Below, piece by piece: positions 57,250 to 64,000 of a stretch of 64,000 bases of DNA. The translations under genes and the position numbers were made by a program. The stretch spans positions 33,453,566-33,517,565 of the forward strand of contig CM064871.1 in the NCBI GenBank assembly GCA_032719365.1. The letters run 5' to 3'. The DNA comes from Prinsepia uniflora (taxonomy: Eukaryota; Streptophyta; Magnoliopsida; Rosales; Rosaceae). Below the pieces are notes generated by a model, which saw nothing but the letters and a program-made list of their open reading frames with translations, was not told the DNA's origin and searched no databases. Each line of letters opens with the position of its first letter. The first letter of the stretch is position 1.

Positions 57250-59985
57250 TGACATGACCCACCCCGATTATCGTCTCGCTAATCGGGAAGCATCCTGCTC
57301 CCATCTGACAACCGAACACAAAAGACCAAAATAACCAAAAATTACACCACATACATTGTCAGACCAGGGAGATTAAACGATACAACCAACTGAAAGAAAG
57401 CCCACAGTTTCACAAAGCATAGTTACAAAACAAGATAAGGATAAAATCCTACTCTGTGAACTAACTACACCCCAACGGGAAAACTTAATGCCCCTGCCTC
57501 TGCCTCGGCGTTATCCCCCAAAACTTTTACCACGACCTGGAGGGTATTTAAAACAGAAAAGTGTGAGTGGACTAAAACAAAATATTCTAGAAAAAAAGTT
57601 TAATGAAATTGGGGTTCACCTTCCAGTTTTACAACACGCATGCATAACTAAGTATTCGAAAACACTTTTACTAACCATATGGAAACCGTTACAGTAAACA
57701 GCCATAAAACCATGTAAAAATGAATGTAACATTAACGAATCAAATCTCATGGATCTATCCGAGTCTTTAAACTCATATATCAGGCCTTCCTGGGTTATCA
57801 ACGAGTCTTTAAACTCAGAACATAACCAATAGGCCTCGGGGGGTATCACGATAACCGAGTCTTTAAACTCATCACTGTAACCGAGTCCTTAAACTCACGA
57901 GTCTTTAAACTCAATCCTGGTCTTTAAACCCAATCTGGGCCCGCCCCCGTCAAAAATTAACCAGGTTTTTAAACCCAAAACCAAATCCAGCAATGGTACC
58001 GGGTCTTTAAACCCAAATCATGTGTCAATCATAACAAGTCCGGATCCATCATGATCCAAGTTCCAAAATCAATCCGAAATCACATTTTGTCATAATAGGA
58101 CTTATGTCCGAATTTCACATTCAATCCCAAATCTTTACTCACAAATCACAATCAAATCATCATTAAAACGTGATATGCATAATCATATAAAATCACTTCA
58201 TCAAACCATCATTAATGCATAGGAGAAAACACGTAATCTCGAAATACGTAAAATGCGATAATCACATCGAAAAACGTGCAATCACTTAAAGAAGAAACTT
58301 CATAATCATCATCACAAAATCATATATAGAAACATAAAACAAGTGAGTAAAAACAGTTATGCATGCTCGGTTAGAAATCAAAAGTCCACTCACGGAGTTC
58401 GAAAGTATTAGTCGCGTCCCGTACGTTCCTCGGTTTCCTCAGGAATGTTCCGGCCTGTCAAAGATCACAATTTGGGTCGCAAACACTTCCAATAAGTTTA
58501 CATTAATTTCCCTAATTTTTCGGGATTTTTCGACGTAAATAACTTAAAATCGTAAACCTTCGAACCCTCAAAACTATCCCGAACGACGTCCGATTGACTC
58601 GAAATTTAACTCAAAATGTTCATTAAACTGAAAGGATGAAATCTCAAGTTGACCTTGACCGGAGATACGGCCTTACGAGCCCTCACGAGTCGCCCAAAGT
58701 GGCTGCGCGTGAAAGCCACGCGCCATACACAGTGATGCTACAGTGTCATCTTCCTCGCCCGTATTTCTGTTAAACGGGTCCCAAACCTGTGACACAATGC
58801 GGTTGAAACTCTATCAATTCTCACTTAATTCCTTTAGTTTTTCCACCGAATACCTTCCATGGTAACTTAATTTTTGTTCTCTATTATTAATTTCACACAA
58901 CAAGCTCTAAATCCAACTCTTCTCTCAAGATCAATCAGACGGGTTAAACTTTTGAACCTCACTCAATTCAACTCAGTTATCAAATTAATTGATACAGAAG
59001 CTTTGTATGACCTAAACAAACATTAAACCGTTGCCAATTCCATGAATACTTACCCATATGTGGTCGTCCTCAACCTCGAAATTTTCCAGAAACTGGAACT
59101 TGAGTTCTTGGCCAAACCGCGATCAACTTCCTTCGATTTTAGTGTGGTTGAAGTCGAAATGAGTCCAGAAGACTGTTTCTAACCTCTGTTTAGCTCCTCT
59201 CGATTCACAAATTAATTTTTGAATTTCCCTCCAATTTTCCCAATTTTCCCGATTCTGTTTTCTCTCAAGTTCTTCAGCTCTCTCCTTTCCAATCTGATCC
59301 TCTCAACTCACTCTAACTCCCCATATTCAAACCGTCCACCCAATAGCTTGTGGGAATCTCTCAATTCCACTGTGATTCTGTTTCCCGCAAACAGACCCAA
59401 AACCAATTCAAAATTCCTCCCGTGCTCTGTTCCCTTCAGTTCACCAAACACGCCTAGCAGTCATTAGTCTTTCTCAGTGACCAATGTCACTCACAACGTT
59501 AAACAATCCACTGAACAATCCACTGAACGGATTAAATAATTCCCACGGCAAACCACCACGATTGTTTCAAACTGTGCCTTTGCAAATTACCATTTTGCCC
59601 TCTTTCACAAAATTACCAAAATGCCCTTCTCGTTCTAGAACTGTAACTCATCCATCTGAGGTCCGTTTTCAGCGTGCCGCCTGTCTACGGACTCAGGGCA
59701 TCGAGACCTACCTAACGATTCTTGAATTGCGTGAAAAATAGTGGTCAAACAAAAAGTCAAAAATTTCCTCCTTTTCGACCTAATTACGAAAATGCCCTTG
59801 AACTACCGAACTTCATAACTTCTTCTCTGATCGTCGGAATCGGACGTGCCACCTGTCTATGGACTCGTGACATCCCGAACTACGTTACAGTCATCGGTCA
59901 ACGTCCATTCTATTCACAAGGGTAAAAACATCATTTTATTTATTATTTTACAAATTTACATCCTTCGAATTTCCGGGGCATTACA
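57250..59985 (-). mobile_element. Solo LTR J inside element I interior
   Basis: Starts TGACATGACCC and ends GGGGCATTACA, TSD GGTAT / GGCAT (57245-57249, 59986-59990). 2736 bp. Arm A CTGGAGGGT (57537-57545) faces ACCTTCCAG (57618-57626, one wobble); arm B' at 58384-58393. The array at about 57750-58020 uses the loop CTTTAA with arms GAGT/ACTC, GGGT/ACCC and GGT/ACC. Same family as L, opposite orientation. Confidence 0.92.
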
Positions 59986-60360
59986 GGCATATCCGGTCAC
60001 CTAGCAAACACCCTTAAGCGAACCACATCCTATTCAGGATCTCTCAACACACATTGAATAAACTCCGAACTTCCTTTAAGTCACATTCGATATCCAAAAC
60101 CAAAGGTCACTCATCCGACCCCCTATCCTCGGGTCAAATTTAGCCTGGCCCAACATGCCCATCCATATACTATATCGTTATCGTAAACAACCATCTGGAC
60201 TAACACAATTCTGACACAAACAGAACACAAGATACAATGTTCGACCATCAACCCCGAGTCATAGTCACTCCAGGGATTTCCGATACCCTCATATCCCGTC
60301 TAATCACCAGGGCGCGCACAGGGCTTGTGTCTCGGAGGCATGGCAAATCAGTAACCCAAT

Positions 60361-60372
60361 GCTCTGATACCA
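60361..60372 (-). other. Primer-binding site of element I
   Basis: GCTCTGATACCA, perfect, 3 nt before the right LTR start TGACAGAACTC at 60376. Confidence 0.93.
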
Positions 60373-60375
60373 ATT

Positions 60376-62968
60376 TGACAGAACTCGTCCCAACTGGACT
60401 TTGATAACCGTGCCCGGTCTTACTCCCGCCTGACAAGTGAACTGAAGTCCCGAAACTACCCTTCAGCACCTGTCAGACCAGAGATAACTGCATTGATTTC
60501 CGCTCATGCCTCCGCCTCTCAATCAGCCCCGAACGTCGTGCCACGGCCTGGAGGGTCATCAAAACAGAAAAAGTGTGAGTGGACAAAAATAAGATCATTT
60601 GAAACACATTTCAAAATACATCATTTACCCTTCAGTTTATCAAACCATGCATGCATAGGGAAAAACATATGAATAACAATCATCGGCTTTCCAGCCAAAG
60701 TACATGAACAATATCAAATCCCGGCTCTCAAGCCAAACATATGAAAACATAATCACCTGGCCACAAAGACCAAAAACCGGTACTCAATACCAGTACGCAA
60801 TCACAATCAACATCAAACAGCACTACTCACAAGTGCACAATCAATCAATCAATCCACACTATTCACAAGTGCACAAAAAATCACACAGTCACATCCGCAC
60901 TACGCGTAGGCCAACCTCGGGAACTACACTCAGGCACCATCCAAGTTATATCAGTCATGTCTGGGAACTGCACACGCACCATCTAGACGTACCACATACT
61001 CGGGAACTGCACTCACGTAACAATCGAGCCACGTCTAGGAACTACACTCGCACCATCCAGAACATGATCCAGTATCCAAAATCACAAACACAATCCATTC
61101 CACAAACACATATCAATCATATCCATGACTTCAAATCAAGTCAAAAGCATTCCCAATAGGGTCTCAAGCCCAAATGTCATTTACACGTAAATCCGTAAAA
61201 TCTCATTTGAAAACATTAAAATAATCCATAAATCATCCTTGACTCACCAACTAAGTCAAAATATCCTTTTTGAAACCTTTTTTACTCCGGGCCTAGCCCA
61301 AAACATCATTCGTACATTTCTCGTAAAATGTGCCCGCAAGACCGATTAAAATAATCATTTAATCACAAATAATCATGCCAAATCATCATGACATCATTGC
61401 ACATCAAATCATGCAATTAATCATGTAGAACATTTAAATATGCATGCATAACGGTTTATAAAACAAACGTCCACTCACACACCGTCCAAACCGCTCGCTT
61501 TCCGAGCTGTACGCGTTTCCGTAATTTCTGGTACCTTCTAGGAATCTCAAATCCTGTCCAAAATCATTACTCAAGGTCACCAATGACTTAATTGACATCA
61601 TATTAATTTCCCATAATTTTTCGGGAATTAATTACGAATTAAACACGTAACATAAACCTTCGGACCCTCGAAACAATATCGAAACGGTGTCCGATTGACG
61701 CGAAACCAACTCTAAAATGTTCGTTACATTGCATAGAGCAAAAGTCGTGTTGAACTCACCTTAGGAATCGAGCCCACGCGCCCTCACGCGCCGCCGTGAG
61801 TGGCTGCGAGTGAAACCCACGCGTGTGCTACAGTGTCACCACCTTCACCCGTTTAACTGTAAACAGATCCTACAACCCGCGAATAGACCCGATTTGATTC
61901 CTATCAATTCTGCATGAATTTTGACAATTGAACCGTCCATTAGCATCGTTATGGATCCAATTAAGGTTCTGTAAACCCAATTACATAAACACTTACCTCA
62001 ATCCAATCGAATCAAAATCGACTATTCGAAGAACACCGAACACTGTTCATTCATCGAACTTCATCAGTTCAACCCGTTTTCTTTCAATTGATCCAGCCAA
62101 CAGCTTCGTAGGAGTCCTCTAAGTATAATTCCAACCACAATTTCATCCTTCAATCCCTCCAAGATCACAACTCAAACCTCGAATTTTTCCTCTGTCACTA
62201 GGTCCGTTCAGGGCCAAAACAACATCAATTCTCTTTGTTTTTAATCGGGTTCGATTCGGTTTGAACTTAGGAAGCTTAATCCAAGCTAAATTTCAGTGTT
62301 TGTGGTCCATAAATTCCAATTCGAAAATCGATCAATTTGAATTTCATAAATCTGGGTCTCAGGTTTTTCTTCTGCGATTTCCATTTCTTCTTCCTTATTT
62401 ACCTCTCATTTTTCACTCTAGGATTTACTTGTTATCTCTCTTTTATTCTCTCAATTGGTTTTGGTTGCTGGGAAGATCCATCAAACAAAGTCATGGTGTA
62501 TTGTATATATATATATATATATATATGTCTATGTTTTCCTTTCTAAAAGCCATACACAAACCCATTTAAATCCATTTCATCGTCCTTATCCAATTAGCAT
62601 ACTAATTGCAATCTGCACAGTGACATGTGTCACTTAATTGCACAATTGACTCATCCTCACGGCTGAATCAGCCAATTTAACCGTCCCATTCCCCCTGCTG
62701 AGGCAATTTACCATTTTGCCCTTCCTTGGCTAATTACCAAAATGCCCCTCACCGTTCGAGACCCATAACTTTTCTATTCGGACTCCGATTGTCGCATGCC
62801 GTCTGACAACGGATTCAGCGTCCCGAGACCTATCCAACGGTCATGGCAAAAAGTCCAAAAGGCATCCCGAACAAAAAGTCAACTTTCGACCCTTATAACC
62901 AGGGGCAAAATCGTCATTTATTTCCAGTTTTTCCAATTTTTCCTTTTTCGAATTTCCGGATCGTCACA
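60376..62968 (-). mobile_element. Element I right (5') LTR
   Basis: Near-copy of the left LTR, including array (60900-61060), CACGCGCC block (61775-61830) and TA run (62504-62526). Arm A CTGGAGGGT faces ACCCTTCAG near 60630 (one wobble). Ends GGATCGTCACA. Confidence 0.92.
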
Positions 62969-62973
62969 CAACA

Positions 62974-63663
62974 TCCGAGTGGTCGCCTAGGGATACAACA
63001 TCTGGGAGTAACCCGGTAATCCGAGGAGAGTTGTTCATAATCACACAATCCACAAATATCGAGAAAACATATATTTCTATCACATATATCAAGAAAATAC
63101 CTTTACCACATATATCACTTTCTTAAACCAAACCATATTTCGAAACCCGGCATAAGCCCAAAACTTGATATATATATATATATATATATGCAAAATATTC
63201 ATAAAATGTGCATTTAAACAATTTCCCTTAAAATCATTAAAATAATGTAAAATCACCCAAAAATAATTTGAAAATCTTAACCAAACCAATATCACATAAA
63301 TCACACGAAAAATCAACTTAAAACACATACGATGCATGCATAATAATTTGAGAAAGTAAAAGTCCATTCACAGTTTTTCATAAAAACCTCGTAAGGCATG
63401 TACTCGAAATCTTATTTACAATTCCAAAAAATCGACAACGCTCATTTGAAAACCAATTTTAAAGTGTTATCACGTAAATCATATAATAACCATGATTTTT
63501 ATTCCAAGTCAAACTTAAACCCCAAACCGGCTTTAATCTAAACACTAAAAGAAAATCTCACAAACTGTTCACTTCATATCATTCCATAAAATCATCAAAA
63601 CAACATAATCAAACCAATACCACACAAGTCATGTATGAAAATATTTACAAAATCTTATACTCA
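62974..63663 (-). mobile_element. Element O interior, last part
   Basis: Continues the CCGAGTGG / GGATACAACATC array, then AT-rich sequence with a TA run (63168-63189), ATGCATGCAT (about 63332-63341) and an arm B'-like GTCCATTCAC (63362-63371). These last two are LTR hallmarks, so part of this stretch may be an eroded LTR rather than true interior. No gene. Confidence 0.45.
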
Positions 63664-64000
63664 AGACATGACTATTTAATACCTATGCTCTAATACCCAT
63701 CTGACAACTCCTGTCAGACTAGAGATTTTCCTATTTTAATTCTAACTCCCATTTGATACTCAACCAGACAGAATTTATCTCTTATAGAGTTACCGCCCAC
63801 GTCCAACCCACTAACCCCGTGAAGTAATGAAAGCTGCCATTTTAACTCCATTCAAGCATTATCTCACTAAAATAACTATATTAACAATTATTGAACATTA
63901 TTTTTAAACCATTTCAATGAAATCATAACATAAATAAGTATTTATACTAAATTGACACATAATGCACCTTTAGCTAACATCTTAATTATTCACCTTTAAA
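63664..64000 (-). mobile_element. Element O right (5') LTR, start only
   Basis: From 63697 on this matches 636-940 of the left LTR and runs off the window. TCTGACA/TGTCAGA arms with a 5-nt loop (63700-63718) equal the header hairpin of other families. A start at about 63664 (AGACATGAC) fits the headers of E and J; alternatively the PBS-like GCTCTAATACCC (63687-63698) with a start at 63702 is possible. Confidence 0.55.

Larger units (their letters stand above)
54358..62968 (-). mobile_element. Element I, full-length relative of H
   Basis: Left LTR 54358-56947 (2590 bp), interior 56948-57249 plus 59991-60375 (687 bp), PBS 60361-60372, right LTR 60376-62968 (2593 bp), TSD CAACG / CAACA (54353-54357, 62969-62973). 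Nearly the same dimensions as H and the same header and tail, but a different hairpin array. No coding capacity. Interrupted by solo LTR J. Confidence 0.92.

Noticed and set aside
63687..63698. PBS for O (GCTCTAATACCC)
   Set aside because: Not fully rejected: spacing fits, but TCTGACA/TGTCAGA just after it is the header hairpin that lies inside the LTR in other families, so the LTR probably starts further left. Left as ambiguous in the O right LTR entry.
1..64000. Gag/pol remnants of an autonomous retrotransposon
   Set aside because: I looked in all interiors for zinc-knuckle, protease DTG, reverse transcriptase YxDD and integrase motifs in the supplied frames and saw none.

Overview
The window is nuclear DNA from a flowering plant, most likely a eudicot, in a gene-poor (pericentromeric or knob-like) setting. 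The evidence is nested LTR retrotransposon derivatives with 5-bp target-site duplications (TSDs), primer-binding sites (PBS) complementary to the 3' end of plant initiator-Met tRNA, and a CACTA transposon carrying a piece of a plant SEC23 gene. I found no intact host gene, no gag/pol, no rRNA or tRNA gene and no bacterial-type feature. The longest open frame is 181 codons and lies antisense in an LTR.

Layout, reconstructed by pairing LTR ends (TGTAACGACCC-type start, ..TCCTGTCA-type end; all on the minus strand unless stated) and by matching TSDs. Outer element O has its left LTR at about 584-2266 and its right LTR starting near the window end. Element D (2851-52914, TSD ATCTG) sits in O's interior. 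Element E (4192-34535) sits in D's left LTR. Element F (11241-32308, TSD TAGGG/TACGG) sits in E's right LTR. A multi-LTR remnant G (about 12593-26904) sits in F's left LTR. Element H (19582-25424, TSD TAAAA) sits in G's interior. That is six levels. D's interior also holds a plus-strand solo LTR, L (36544-42534, TSD CAATG), which itself holds a minus-strand solo LTR, K (36894-40152, TSD ACGCC). D's right LTR holds a CACTA element (44719-52497), which holds solo LTR M (47762-50612, TSD ATCAT). O's interior also holds element I (54358-62968, TSD CAACG/CAACA), which holds solo LTR J (57250-59985, TSD GGTAT/GGCAT).

All families share one plan: LTRs of about 2.4-3.3 kb and non-coding interiors of about 0.7-3.6 kb with PBS and polypurine tract (PPT). 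They must rely on enzymes supplied by other elements. Families H and I are extreme: two LTRs of about 2.6 kb around an interior of only 685-687 bp.

The most interesting signal is structural. Nearly every complete LTR has two interleaved inverted repeats (a pseudoknot topology). Arm A changes in step with its partner at two positions, giving all four GAAGGGT/GGAGGGT/GAAGGGC/GGAGGGC types with matching partners. Between the arms, each family carries a tandem array of short hairpins in which the loop is constant and the stem arms vary from unit to unit but stay complementary. The constant loop differs between families while the architecture and position are kept. I know of no named element with this design. 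It could be a structured RNA module (packaging, dimerisation, small-RNA production) or the product of template-switch mutation at palindromes. All alignments were done by eye, so no identity percentages or dates are given.
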